From Variovorax paradoxus (GTDB lineage Bacteria; Pseudomonadota; Gammaproteobacteria; Burkholderiales; Burkholderiaceae_C): 64,000 nucleotides of DNA. Location of the stretch: positions 6,510,001 through 6,574,000 of the forward strand of contig CP063166.1 in the NCBI GenBank assembly GCA_016806145.1, given 5' to 3'. The notes beneath the pieces were generated by a model, which saw only the letters and a list, made by a program, of their open reading frames with translations, made no database searches and had not been told where the DNA came from. Below, in pieces: positions 7,832-17,272 of the stretch; the stretch's first letter is position 1; every line of letters starts with the position of its first letter. The position numbers and the translations under genes are program-made.

Positions 7832-8443
7832 TCAGGGCTGGGTGTCGATGAAGCTCGGCCGCTGCATCAGCTTGTCGTAGAGCTTCGCGAGATTCGCGTA
7901 GTCGGCGCGCCACTCGATCTCGGGGAAGCGCAGGTTCAGCCAGCCCAGGGTGCAACCCACCGCGATGTCCGACAGGCTCAGGTGGATGCCGCTGCAGAAG
8001 GGCTTGTCGCCCAGGCCCTTGGCCATGGCGGCCACGCCGGCCTCGACCTTGGCGCGCTGCCGGTCGATCCAGGCCTCGCTGCGCTCGCCGTCGGCGCGGC
8101 CGGTCCAGGTGCGCTCCAGGCGCCACAGCACGCCGGCGTCCATCACGCCGTCGGCCAGCGCTTCCCAGGTCTTGACCTCGGCGCGCTCGCGGCTCTGCTG
8201 GGGAATCAGCTTGCCGACCGGCGACAGGGTGTCGATGTATTCGACGATCACGCGCGAGTCGAACATCGCCTCGCCGCCCTCCATGATCAGGCACGGCACC
8301 TTGCCCAGGGGGTTGGAATTGGCGATGGTCGTGTCGGGCGACCAGACGTCCTCGATCACGAACTGGTAGTCGAGCCGCTTCTCGGCCAGCACCACGCGCA
8401 CCTTGCGCACATAGGGGCTGGCGGCGGATCCGATCAGTTTCAT
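7832..8443 (-). CDS. Glutathione S-transferase family protein
   Basis: This 203-residue cytosolic GST has a thioredoxin-like N-domain with SPYVRKVR at residue 9, the cis-Pro loop GKVPCLI near residue 47 and the glutathione-gamma-Glu contact FDSRVIVEYID near residue 61. An all-helical C-domain follows (LSLSDIAVGCTLGW carries the capping motif). It probably conjugates or reduces electrophiles with glutathione, but the substrate is unknown. It is monocistronic, divergent from purB and convergent with the lipid operon. Confidence 0.92.
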   Translation of the reverse strand: MKLIGSAASPYVRKVRVVLAEKRLDYQFVIEDVWSPDTTIANSNPLGKVPCLIMEGGEAMFDSRVIVEYIDTLSPVGKLIPQQSRERAEVKTWEALADGVMDAGVLWRLERTWTGRADGERSEAWIDRQRAKVEAGVAAMAKGLGDKPFCSGIHLSLSDIAVGCTLGWLNLRFPEIEWRADYANLAKLYDKLMQRPSFIDTQP

Positions 8444-8550
8444 GAAGGCGCTCTCCCTCGATTTTGATAACGTTTGTTCATAATCATTTTAGGGGAACGC
8501 CAAAGCCGGGCTTTCGGTGTACCGGGTTCCTCCCCGGGCGGCCCGCCTAA

Positions 8551-9939
<1,389 letters not shown>

Positions 9940-9958
9940 CGCCCTGTGCATCGATGCA

Positions 9959-9986
9959 CCAACCGCTTTTTCCAAGCGGTTGGTTT
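9959..9986 (+). terminator. Rho-independent terminator of purB
   Basis: The arms CCAACCGCTT / AAGCGGTTGG enclose a 5-nt loop and are followed by TTT. They directly abut a 14-bp palindrome, GTGCATCGATGCAC (9946-9959), that may stabilise the structure. Confidence 0.78.
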
Positions 9987-10142
9987 GCTCGCTGAGGCGG
10001 CCTGAGGCCCCTCGAGGACGGGCGATCCGTCTCGATCGCCCTTTCCGGTTTCCTTCCAATTTCCCAGCCAACGCACGCCGCCCGCCGGCCGTGCGCCAGC
10101 CAGCAACACTTCCGTGCGGACGCCTCGGCGTCCCCGTCGTCC

Positions 10143-11276
10143 ATGCTGCGCGCTTCCCTGCGACGTCTCTGGCTCAAGATCCACCGCTGGGTCGGCCTCA
10201 CGCTCGGCCCGATCCTCGCCGTCACCGCCCTGCTCGGCGCGGTACTGGTCGTGGGCCAGCCCCTCGACCGACAAGCCCACCCTGAACTCTTCGTCGCGCG
10301 CACGGCCGGCGACGCCACCGCGGCGCGGTTGCCGCTGGAACCGCTGCGCCAGCGCCTGCTGGCCGAGTTCGGCCCCGACACCAACCTGACCCTGCGACCG
10401 CCGCGCCAACCCGGCGACACCTATTGGGTGCTGGTGCGCGGCCCCTGGGACGGCACCGTCTACCTCGACCCCTTCACCGGCGCCGAACAGGGCCGGCGCG
10501 GCACCCAGGAAGGTGCCTACAGCCTGATCTACAAGATCCACAACAGCCTGCTGCTCGACAAGACCGGCAAGGGCATCCTGGCCTTCGTGGCGCTGGCCTA
10601 TCTGGTGCTGCTGGTGACGGGCCTGGTGCTGTGGTGGCCGACGCGCTGGCCGCCGTCGCTGCGCATCGTGCTGAACCGCGGCCTGCTGCGCGGGCTGTTC
10701 GACCTGCACCGCACGGGCGGCGCGGTGCTCGGCCTGCTGATCGCGGTGTCGGTCGCCACCGGCGCCTACATGGCCTGGCGGCCGCTGGGCGACTTCATCT
10801 CCGCCGCCATGGGGCAGCAGCCGGTCAAGGCGCCGACGATCGCCAAGGGCGCGGCCCAGGGCCCGCGCCTGCCGCTCGACGAGATCGTGGCGCGCGCGCA
10901 GCAGGTGCATCCGGGCCAGCCGATCGGCTACGTGGTGGTGCCCGGCAAGGCCGACCGGCCCGTGCGCGTTCGCTTCAGGCTGCCCGACGACCCGCATCCC
11001 AACGGCATCAGCTCGGTCTGGCTCCACCCGGTCACCGGCGAGGTGCTGGCGGCGCGCAAGTGGCAGGAGCTCGATGCCGGCAACGGCTGGGTGGCGGTGA
11101 TCTTCCCGCTGCACACCGGCGAGCTCGGCGGCGTGGTCCACGAGATCGTGACCGTGCTGCTGGGCCTGGCGCTCGGCGGCCTGGGTTTCAGCGGCATCTG
11201 GCTCTGGTGGCGGCGCCGCCGCACGGCCGCCGAGGCGGCCCGGCGCGGCGCAGCGCTCGCGCGGCCCTCGTCCTGA
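10143..11276 (+). CDS. PepSY-associated transmembrane protein (PiuB-like)
   Basis: This 377-residue inner-membrane protein has four predicted membrane helices. One is near residues 18-40 (IHRWVGLTLGPILAVTALLGAVLVV), two lie in the middle (GILAFVALAYLVLLVTGLVLWWP and AVLGLLIAVSVATGAYMAW) and one is near the end (IVTVLLGLALGGLGFSGIWLWW). Two periplasmic PepSY-like stretches sit between them. The conserved His residues in IHRWVG, IHNSLL, DLHRTGG and PLHTGEL could bind haem or coordinate electrons, as in ferric-siderophore reductases of this family. It lies 106 bp upstream of a TonB-dependent receptor on the same strand, which supports a role in iron uptake. Confidence 0.85.
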   Translation: MLRASLRRLWLKIHRWVGLTLGPILAVTALLGAVLVVGQPLDRQAHPELFVARTAGDATAARLPLEPLRQRLLAEFGPDTNLTLRPPRQPGDTYWVLVRGPWDGTVYLDPFTGAEQGRRGTQEGAYSLIYKIHNSLLLDKTGKGILAFVALAYLVLLVTGLVLWWPTRWPPSLRIVLNRGLLRGLFDLHRTGGAVLGLLIAVSVATGAYMAWRPLGDFISAAMGQQPVKAPTIAKGAAQGPRLPLDEIVARAQQVHPGQPIGYVVVPGKADRPVRVRFRLPDDPHPNGISSVWLHPVTGEVLAARKWQELDAGNGWVAVIFPLHTGELGGVVHEIVTVLLGLALGGLGFSGIWLWWRRRRTAAEAARRGAALARPSS

Positions 11277-11382
11277 ACCCACGCCCAGCGATTCGACGAC
11301 GGCGCGACGACGCCGGCCTGCCCGAACGACGCGCCCCACGCCCGCCCGTTCCTTCTTCCATTTCGAAAACCGAGGAGTTCCC

Positions 11383-13548
11383 GTGTCTGCATTCAAACGC
11401 ACCGCCATCGCGATGGCCCTGCTTCCCCTGAGCCTGCCCGGCTTCGCCGCCGAGGGCGATGCGCCCGCGGGCGCCGACGGCAAGGCGCTCGAGGCCATCA
11501 CCGTCACCGGCGACTGGCTCGGCAGCCCGACCGAGAAGAAGGTGGTCGAGCATCCGGGCGCGCGGACCATCGTCGAGCAGCGCCAGATCCGCGAGAGCGG
11601 CTCGTCGAGCGTGCGCGACGTGCTGCGCCAGATCCCGGGCGTGCAGGTGCAGGAGAGCAACGGCACCGGCGGCAGCGACATCTCGCTGAACGTCGGCGTG
11701 CGCGGCCTGACCTCGCGCCTGTCGCCGCGCTCCACCATCCTGATGGACGGCGTGCCGCTGGCCTACGCGCCCTACGGCCAGCCACAGCTGTCGCTGGCAC
11801 CACTGTCGCTGGGCAACATCGAGACGGTGGACGTGGTGCGCGGCGCCGGCTCGGTGCGCTTCGGACCGCAGAACGTGGGCGGCATCATCAACTTCGTGAC
11901 GCGCTCGATCCCCGAGACCTTCGCCGCCGAGGCGAGCGTCGGCGTGGAGAGCGCGGGCCATGGAGGCGGCACCAAGTCGACGCCCAGCGTGTTCGTCGGC
12001 GGCACCAACGACAAGGGCCTGGGCCTGGCGCTGCTGTACTCGGGCACGCACGGCGAGGGCTTCCGCCAGAGCAACGACAAGACGAACATCGACGACCTGA
12101 TGCTCAAGGGCAGCTACCGCTTCTCGAGGACCGACGACATCGCGGTGTCGCTGCACCACTTCGAAGGCCAGGGCCGCATGCCCGGCGGCCTGACGACCGC
12201 GCAGTACGCGCTGAACCCGTTCCAGTCGGACCGCCCCTTCGACGAGTTCACCGGACGGCGCACCGACGGCTCGCTGCGCTATACGCACAACGACGGCATC
12301 AACAAGTTCGAGCTGCTGACCTACTACACGAACTCGTTCCGCGGCAGCCACCTCGAGCAGGAAGGCACGGGCACCAGCGCCAACCAGCGCCGCCTGACCG
12401 CCGCGCCGCGCGAGTACCACACCTTCGCGATCGAGCCGCGCTACTCGCGCCTGATCGACTCGGGCAGCGTGGTGCAGGAAGTCAGCGTGGGCTACCGCTA
12501 CCTCAAGGAGGCCAGCTCCGAGGTGGCCACGCGCAGCAGCTACTACCGCCCGCGCCTGGGCTTCGACGCCAGCACGCTCGCGCAGCCGGCCTACCAGACC
12601 AGCGCCGGAGGCACCACCGCCAACGCCTTCTACATCGACGACCGCATCGACTTCGGCAACTGGACCGTGACGCCCGGCGTGCGCTACGAGGCGACCCGCT
12701 CGCACAACGACGTGGTGGGCCTGACCAACGGCCGCATCAGCAGCGTGATCGCGCCGAAGATCGACTCCAACGAATGGCTGCCGACCGTGTCGGTGATGTA
12801 CCGCATGAACGAGCGCTGGTCGCTGTTCGCGAACGCCGGCGTGTCCTTCGGCCCGCAGCAGTACGCGCAGCTCGCGCAGTCCACCGACGGCCTGCATCCC
12901 GAGAAGGCGAAGACCTATGAAATCGGCACGCACTACAAGGGCGAGGCCTGGAGCTCGGAGCTCACGCTGTTCAACATCAACTTCGACAAGGAGCTGCAGC
13001 TCGCGCGCTCGATCACGGGCGACGTCGGCCAGTGGACCGACCTGGGCGCCACGCGCCACCGCGGCCTGGAATCGGCGCTGCGCTACGAGCTCGGCGACCT
13101 GAGCCCGGCCCTCAAGGGGCTGTCGGTGTCGGCGACCTACACCTACACGCAGGCAATCCAGAAGGCCGGCGCCTTCGCGGGCCGCGACCTGCCGTTCTAC
13201 TCGCGCCAGGTGGCCACGCTGGGCGCGCGCTACGAGCGCGGCCCGTGGACCTTCAACGCCGACGTCTACGCGCAGTCGAAGCAGCGTTCGCCGGGCTCGC
13301 CCGACACCAATGCGCGCTACGTCACGCTCGAGGACAGCACCGGCCGCCTCGGCAACATCCCCGGCTACGCGGTGATGAACGTGCGCGCGGGCTACGACTT
13401 CGGCCCGACGATGCGCAACCTCAAGCTGGCCGTGGGCGTGAAGAACCTGTTCGACCGCCGCTACTTCAACCGCTCGGTGGACAACAACGGCGGCAAGTAC
13501 GTGGGCCAGCCGCGCACCGTGTACCTGCAGGCCTCGGTCGCCTACTGA
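11383..13548 (+). CDS. TonB-dependent siderophore receptor (FecA-like)
   Basis: This 721-residue outer-membrane receptor starts with a GTG codon after a GAGGAG-like site. A signal peptide (MALLPLSLPGFA) is followed by the plug domain (residues 45-165: ITVTGDWLGS, VRDVLRQIPGVQVQE, RGLTSRLSPRSTILMDGVPL, VDVVRGAGSVRFGPQNVGGIINFVTR). A 22-strand barrel follows, with the C-terminal strand ending in VYLQASVAY. The closest type is the ferric-citrate or ferric-dicitrate group, but the ligand cannot be fixed from sequence. No FecI/FecR pair and no plug-preceding signalling extension are visible. It follows the PepSY protein and probably shares its transcript. Confidence 0.92.
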   Translation: MSAFKRTAIAMALLPLSLPGFAAEGDAPAGADGKALEAITVTGDWLGSPTEKKVVEHPGARTIVEQRQIRESGSSSVRDVLRQIPGVQVQESNGTGGSDISLNVGVRGLTSRLSPRSTILMDGVPLAYAPYGQPQLSLAPLSLGNIETVDVVRGAGSVRFGPQNVGGIINFVTRSIPETFAAEASVGVESAGHGGGTKSTPSVFVGGTNDKGLGLALLYSGTHGEGFRQSNDKTNIDDLMLKGSYRFSRTDDIAVSLHHFEGQGRMPGGLTTAQYALNPFQSDRPFDEFTGRRTDGSLRYTHNDGINKFELLTYYTNSFRGSHLEQEGTGTSANQRRLTAAPREYHTFAIEPRYSRLIDSGSVVQEVSVGYRYLKEASSEVATRSSYYRPRLGFDASTLAQPAYQTSAGGTTANAFYIDDRIDFGNWTVTPGVRYEATRSHNDVVGLTNGRISSVIAPKIDSNEWLPTVSVMYRMNERWSLFANAGVSFGPQQYAQLAQSTDGLHPEKAKTYEIGTHYKGEAWSSELTLFNINFDKELQLARSITGDVGQWTDLGATRHRGLESALRYELGDLSPALKGLSVSATYTYTQAIQKAGAFAGRDLPFYSRQVATLGARYERGPWTFNADVYAQSKQRSPGSPDTNARYVTLEDSTGRLGNIPGYAVMNVRAGYDFGPTMRNLKLAVGVKNLFDRRYFNRSVDNNGGKYVGQPRTVYLQASVAY

Positions 13549-13562
13549 TCGGGCTGCGGGCA

Positions 13563-13590
13563 GCTCCCGGGCCGGCGCCGGCCCGGGAGC
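13563..13590. repeat. 28-bp perfect GC palindrome
   Basis: The left arm GCTCCCGGGCCGGC is followed immediately by its reverse complement. It lies 15 bp after the receptor stop codon and 23 bp before yaeQ. There is no T-run, so it is not a standard terminator. It may still act as an RNA-stabilising or terminating hairpin between the two genes. Confidence 0.7.
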
Positions 13591-13612
13591 GCGCGCATAC
13601 ACTCGCGCACCC

Positions 13613-14173
13613 ATGGCGCTCAAATCCACCATCTTCAAGGCCAACCTCGCGGTGGCCGACATTGACCACGGCTACTACGCCGACCATGCGCTCACGCTGG
13701 CGCGCCATCCGAGCGAGACCGACGAGCGGATGATGATCCGGCTGGTCGCGCTGGCGCTCAACGCGCACCAGCTGCAGGACATCTGCCGGGGCGACGGCAC
13801 GCTGGCCTTCGGCGCCGGCCTGTCGAACGTGGACGAGCCCGATGTCTGGCTGCGCGACTTCACGGGCCAGACCCGGCTGTGGATCGAGGTCGGCCAGCCC
13901 GAGGACAAGCCCGTCATCAAGGCCTGCGGCAAGGCCGACCAGGTGATCGTCTACTGCTTCAACCACGCGGCCGAGATCTGGTGGCGCGGCATCGAGAACA
14001 AGCTCTCGCGGCCGCAGAACCTGCGCGTCTACCGCGTGCCCACGGCCGCCTCGCAGGCGCTCGCGGCGCTGGCGCAGCGCTCGATGCAGTTGCAGGCGAC
14101 GATCCAGGAGAACACGCTGACGCTCGGCGACGGCGCGAACAGCGTCGACATCGAGCTGCTGCGCTGGAAGTAG
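13613..14173 (+). CDS. yaeQ: YaeQ family protein
   Basis: This 186-residue protein aligns end to end with YaeQ: MALKSTIFKANL, DIDHGYYADHALTLARHPSETDERMM, LWIEVGQPEDKPVIKACGKADQVIVYCF. Structural work places YaeQ in the PD-(D/E)XK nuclease fold, and the WIEVGQP strand carries the characteristic acidic residue. The cellular function is unknown. In E. coli it was linked to suppression of an rfaH defect. The start ATG has no strong ribosome site. Confidence 0.93.
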   Translation: MALKSTIFKANLAVADIDHGYYADHALTLARHPSETDERMMIRLVALALNAHQLQDICRGDGTLAFGAGLSNVDEPDVWLRDFTGQTRLWIEVGQPEDKPVIKACGKADQVIVYCFNHAAEIWWRGIENKLSRPQNLRVYRVPTAASQALAALAQRSMQLQATIQENTLTLGDGANSVDIELLRWK

Positions 14174-14182
14174 CCTGGAATC

Positions 14183-14485
14183 TCAGAGCGGCATCATCTC
14201 GCCGCACTGCCAGCACTGCTCGAAGCCGCCCTCGATCCGCTCGCCGCAGACGCACTGCCAGCTGCGCTGCGGCCGGTGCTGCAGCGCATGCAGCAGCCGC
14301 TGCGCGAGCTCGAACTGGCTTTCGTCGTCGATCCAGATCTCGGGCAGGCACTGGTCGGGCGGCAGCTGGCCGGCCGCCGCACCCAGGTATTCGCGCTGCA
14401 CCGTCGCGGCCACGCCGTCCTCGCGCAGCGCATGCACCCACAGCGTCGCGATGGCGAGGTTGGGGGCTTGCGCGAGGCGACGCAT
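14183..14485 (-). CDS. DUF2007 domain-containing protein with C-terminal zinc ribbon
   Basis: This 100-residue protein opens with a DUF2007-like fold (LAIATLWVHALREDGVAATVQREYLG, ending QLPPDQCLPEIWIDDESQFELAQRLL). It closes with a four-cysteine zinc ribbon (C-V-C-G then C-W-Q-C-G around residues 78-96). DUF2007 resembles ACT/PII-like signal folds and no enzyme activity is known. It sits 12 bp downstream of the next gene on the same strand and is probably cotranscribed with it. Confidence 0.78.
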   Translation of the reverse strand: MRRLAQAPNLAIATLWVHALREDGVAATVQREYLGAAAGQLPPDQCLPEIWIDDESQFELAQRLLHALQHRPQRSWQCVCGERIEGGFEQCWQCGEMMPL

Positions 14486-14497
14486 CGGGCCGGCCGT

Positions 14498-15004
14498 TCA
14501 GCTCGCGTCTTCGGGCCCGGTGGGCACGGCGGGATCGTCCGGCTCGTCGGGCCACTTCGGCGGCTCGGCCTCGCGCGCGCGCTCGGCATAGCGGTTGAAG
14601 CGCCAGGCCGAATCCTCCATGGTGATGCGGCGCCAGGTGACGCGCTTCTCGGCCGGCGTCATCGCGGGCCAGTGCTGCACCTCGTCGAAGCTGCGCCCGC
14701 AGCCCTTGCACTCGTCGTCGCCCTGGCTGGTGGAGCAGATCGCGATGCAGGGGGTGTCGGGCGTGCTCTGGTACCAGTCCAGCCAGGCGGCCCAGGCCTT
14801 GGCCGGGAAGCCGACCTCGTCGACCTCGTCCTCGTGGTGGTAGACCATGAGCGCATAGACCTCGGCCAGCGCGCGCAGCTCGGGCGCGAGCGTGACGCCA
14901 TCGGGCGAGGGGCTCTTCTCGCGCCAGTGATTGATGGCGGCCTCGATGTCGGTGATGTGGATGGCGGCCATGAACGCAGAAAGATCGGCAGGGCGGGCGA
15001 TCAT
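14498..15004 (-). CDS. DUF3717-DUF1289 two-domain protein
   Basis: The N-terminal part (IHITDIEAAINHWREKSPSPDG, then LAPELRALAEVYALMVYHHEDEVD) is the DUF3717 family of Burkholderiales. The C-terminal half (CIAICSTS, CKGCGRSFDEVQHWPAMTPAEKRVTWRRI) is DUF1289 with its four cysteines, probably a small Fe-S or zinc site. The two families are usually separate proteins. The downstream ATG at 14971 (157 residues, MAAIHITDIE) fits DUF3717 proteins better than the first ATG at 15004, but neither has a good ribosome site. The function is unknown. Confidence 0.75.
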   Translation of the reverse strand: MIARPADLSAFMAAIHITDIEAAINHWREKSPSPDGVTLAPELRALAEVYALMVYHHEDEVDEVGFPAKAWAAWLDWYQSTPDTPCIAICSTSQGDDECKGCGRSFDEVQHWPAMTPAEKRVTWRRITMEDSAWRFNRYAERAREAEPPKWPDEPDDPAVPTGPEDAS

Positions 15005-15157
15005 AGTCCGCCAATGTCCCGAGACCGCCGAAGGTTATCCTCGCTACCAAAATTGTAGCAATAGACCTTGCTGCGATGCAGGTTTTGAACGCCTTCCTTT
15101 TGAAGGCTTGAAACTTTCGGTTGCCAGCGCGCGAGCGCCGATGCTCTAATCGCGCCC

Positions 15158-15330
15158 ACGAAGGGGAGTAGCTCCCGGCCGTCGCAACAGCGACGGACAT
15201 CGCCAGGTCGTCAATACGAAGCACAACACTTCCGGCCTGTCGGGCATCGCGCATGTCGCCCAGCGGCCATGCGCATGCCGAGCCAGACCTTCGATTTGAA
15301 CCTGTGCAGGTTTGGTCGAAGCGTCGTTGA
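15158..15330 (+). ncRNA. yybP-ykoY manganese riboswitch
   Basis: The leader before terC carries the hallmark elements of this class in order: AAGGGGAGTAGCTCCC at 15161, GTCGTCAATACG at 15208, and CCGAGCCAGACC at 15278. A P1-like GGTTTGGTC segment follows. A stem (AACCTG / CAGGTT, 15299-15312) overlaps the 3' part. The class binds Mn2+ and typically precedes mntP, terC/alx and P-type ATPase genes. It lies about 140 bp before the terC start, so control may be by terminator, Rho or ribosome-site access. No strong intrinsic terminator is visible. Confidence 0.88.
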
Positions 15331-15467
15331 ATCCCCCGGTGTCACCCGGTTTCATTTCCTCGCTTCGATCAGCCCGCCCGGGATGAATCGAAACGCATCG
15401 CACGTGCCATGCCCGCGGCCACCACGCCATGGTGGGGCGGGACGGTCACGAAGACACAGAGGAAACT

Positions 15468-16214
15468 ATGGAACAGTTCATGACCCCGGAATTCTGGGTC
15501 GCAGTCGGTCAGATCATCATGATCGACATCCTTCTTGGCGGCGACAACGCCGTCGTGATCGCGCTGGCCTGCCGCAAGCTGCCGCCGGCCCAGCGCACGC
15601 AGGGCATCCTGTGGGGCACCGCCGGCGCCATCCTGCTGCGCGTGATCCTGATCTTCTTCGCGCTGACCCTGCTGGCGATTCCGTTCCTGAAGCTCGTGGG
15701 CGCGATCCTGCTGCTGTGGATCGGCGTCAAGCTGCTGGCGCCCGAGCATGACGACGCGCACGGCAACATCGCCGGCAGCGACAGGCTCTGGGGTGCCGTC
15801 AAGACCGTGATCATTGCCGACCTCGTGATGAGCGTCGACAACGTGATCGCCATCGCGGGTGCCGCTCAAGGCGCCGGCGAAGGCCATCAGATGCCGCTCG
15901 TGATCTTCGGCCTGCTCGTGAGCATCCCGATCATCGTCTGGGGCAGCCAGCTCGTGATCAAGCTGATGGACCGCTTCCCGATGATCATCACGCTCGGCGG
16001 CATGCTGCTGGGCTGGATCGCCGGCACCATGGCCGTGTCCGACCCCGCGGTGGTCAACCCCGCCGCCTGGACCTGGGTGCCGAAGCTGCCGCAGACCGAT
16101 GTCGTGAAGTACGCCTCCGGCATCATCGGCGCGCTGCTCGTGCTGGCCATCGGCAAGTGGGTGGCCGCGCGCCAGGCTCGCGCCAAGTCCTCGACGCCGG
16201 CCACCGCGAGCTGA
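15468..16214 (+). CDS. TerC family integral membrane protein, riboswitch-controlled
   Basis: This 248-residue protein has seven membrane segments of the TerC/Alx fold. The two acidic metal-site repeats are LLGGDNAVVIALA near residue 24 and ADLVMSVDNVIAIAG near residue 122. TerC/Alx proteins export Mn2+, and the riboswitch upstream supports Mn2+ homeostasis here, possibly for metal loading of exported proteins. The ATG at 15468 has an AGAGGA site 8 nt before it. The ATG at 15429 would place part of the leader in the protein. A second terC lies at 36351-37040. Confidence 0.93.
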   Translation: MEQFMTPEFWVAVGQIIMIDILLGGDNAVVIALACRKLPPAQRTQGILWGTAGAILLRVILIFFALTLLAIPFLKLVGAILLLWIGVKLLAPEHDDAHGNIAGSDRLWGAVKTVIIADLVMSVDNVIAIAGAAQGAGEGHQMPLVIFGLLVSIPIIVWGSQLVIKLMDRFPMIITLGGMLLGWIAGTMAVSDPAVVNPAAWTWVPKLPQTDVVKYASGIIGALLVLAIGKWVAARQARAKSSTPATAS

Positions 16215-16286
16215 GCCCGGCCCCACGAAAGTCCCCTATCCATTTCGACCCGTCTCTGCCACTCTAACTACCTGAAGGAGCACCCT

Positions 16287-16751
16287 ATGGAAAAGATCAT
16301 TCTTTACGTCGACGACGCCGTCTACGCCTGCGAACAGTTCGCCGAACTGGCGCCGGACGCCGATACGGTGGTGGCGCGTCATTGGGTGCTCGTGGCCTGC
16401 GCGCCGCGCATGACGCATCGCATCAGCAAGTGGGTGAGCCACAGCGCGCGCGAAAACTGGCGCGCGAAGTGGTTCAGCAAGCTGCAGGCGCAGCTGCTGC
16501 CGCTGCTGGAGCGCAACGGTGGGCAGGTCACGGCCGTGCTGGCCAAGGGTCCGCTGACCGAGCTCACGCAGCAGCTCAAGCGCGAGCACATGGCATCGCA
16601 CGTGGTCGACGCCCGCCGTCCGAAGGTCGGCGTGGACCTCGAGCCGGTCACGCCCGAGCAGAAGCCGGCCGGCCAGCAAGGCTGGGCCTTTCCCGGTGCC
16701 GTGATGGGCATGGGCGCGCTGCTGGTGCTGGCGAACGAACTGGCGGAGTAA
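16287..16751 (+). CDS. Hypothetical protein with C-terminal membrane segment
   Basis: This 154-residue protein is not from a family I recognise. It begins with a beta-strand-like segment (MEKIILYVDDAVYA). Its middle is basic and amphipathic (WVSHSARENWRAKWFSKLQAQLLPLLE), and a short hydrophobic stretch near the end (AFPGAVMGMGALLVLANELA) could be a membrane anchor. A GAAGGAG site precedes the ATG. It follows terC by 72 bp and ends in a strong terminator, so it may be cotranscribed with terC and share its Mn2+ control. Confidence 0.8.
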   Translation: MEKIILYVDDAVYACEQFAELAPDADTVVARHWVLVACAPRMTHRISKWVSHSARENWRAKWFSKLQAQLLPLLERNGGQVTAVLAKGPLTELTQQLKREHMASHVVDARRPKVGVDLEPVTPEQKPAGQQGWAFPGAVMGMGALLVLANELAE

Positions 16752-16791
16752 GAGGGTCGCGGCCTCGGTGCCGCGCCATCCCGCTCAAGCG

Positions 16792-16818
16792 ACGGCTCCT
16801 TCGGGAGCCGTTTTTTTT
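16792..16818 (+). terminator. Rho-independent terminator
   Basis: ACGGCTCC, TTCG tetraloop, GGAGCCGT is followed by seven more T residues. It ends the terC-hypothetical transcript. Confidence 0.92.
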
Positions 16819-16902
16819 GGCCGCTGCCAACGCCCCGTCCCACGCGGGTTCGCGGGCATGTCCGGCTCGCCGCCGCCCCGGCGCTGCGGTATCCTGGGCC
16901 GC

Positions 16903-17256
16903 ATGCGCATCCTTCTCAAATGGCTACTCAGCGCGGTGGCGCTGCTCGCGGTGGCCTACCTCTACAGCGGCGTCCAGATCAGCAGTTTCGGCGCGGCCCT
17001 GATCGCGGCCGTGGTCATCGGTCTGCTCAACATGATCGTGCGCCCGGTGCTGGTGGTGCTCACGCTGCCGGTCACCATCGTCACGCTCGGGCTGTTCCTG
17101 TTCGTGATCAACGCGCTGATGTTCTGGGCCGCCTCCGGCCTGCTGGCGGGCTTCCACGTCAACGGCTTCCTCGCCGCGCTCGTGGGTTCGCTGCTCTATT
17201 CGGTGCTCGGCCTGCTGATCGAGAGCGCGCTCGGCGGGCTGCTGACGCGCCGCTGA
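16903..17256 (+). CDS. Phage-holin-family (PF04020-like) membrane protein
   Basis: This 117-residue protein is almost entirely four membrane helices (LLKWLLSAVALLAVAYLY, FGAALIAAVVIGLLNMIVRPVLVVLTLPV, LGLFLFVINALMFWAASGLLAGF, FLAALVGSLLYSVLGLLI). The NxxVRPxLxxLTLPxxxxTLG motif is that of the YvlD/phage_holin_4_2 family, common on bacterial chromosomes and not evidence for a prophage. The function is unknown. It converges with the BepA-like gene across 16 bp. Confidence 0.85.
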   Translation: MRILLKWLLSAVALLAVAYLYSGVQISSFGAALIAAVVIGLLNMIVRPVLVVLTLPVTIVTLGLFLFVINALMFWAASGLLAGFHVNGFLAALVGSLLYSVLGLLIESALGGLLTRR

Positions 17257-17272
17257 TCCGCCCACCCGCCGG

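Noticed and set aside
9990..10142. Fur box upstream of the PepSY/TonB-receptor pair
   Set aside because: No stretch resembles the GATAATGATAATCATTATC consensus. The region is GC-rich throughout.
16903..17256. Holin-family protein as a sign of a prophage
   Set aside because: The family is common in bacterial chromosomes and no other phage gene, integrase or attachment site is nearby.
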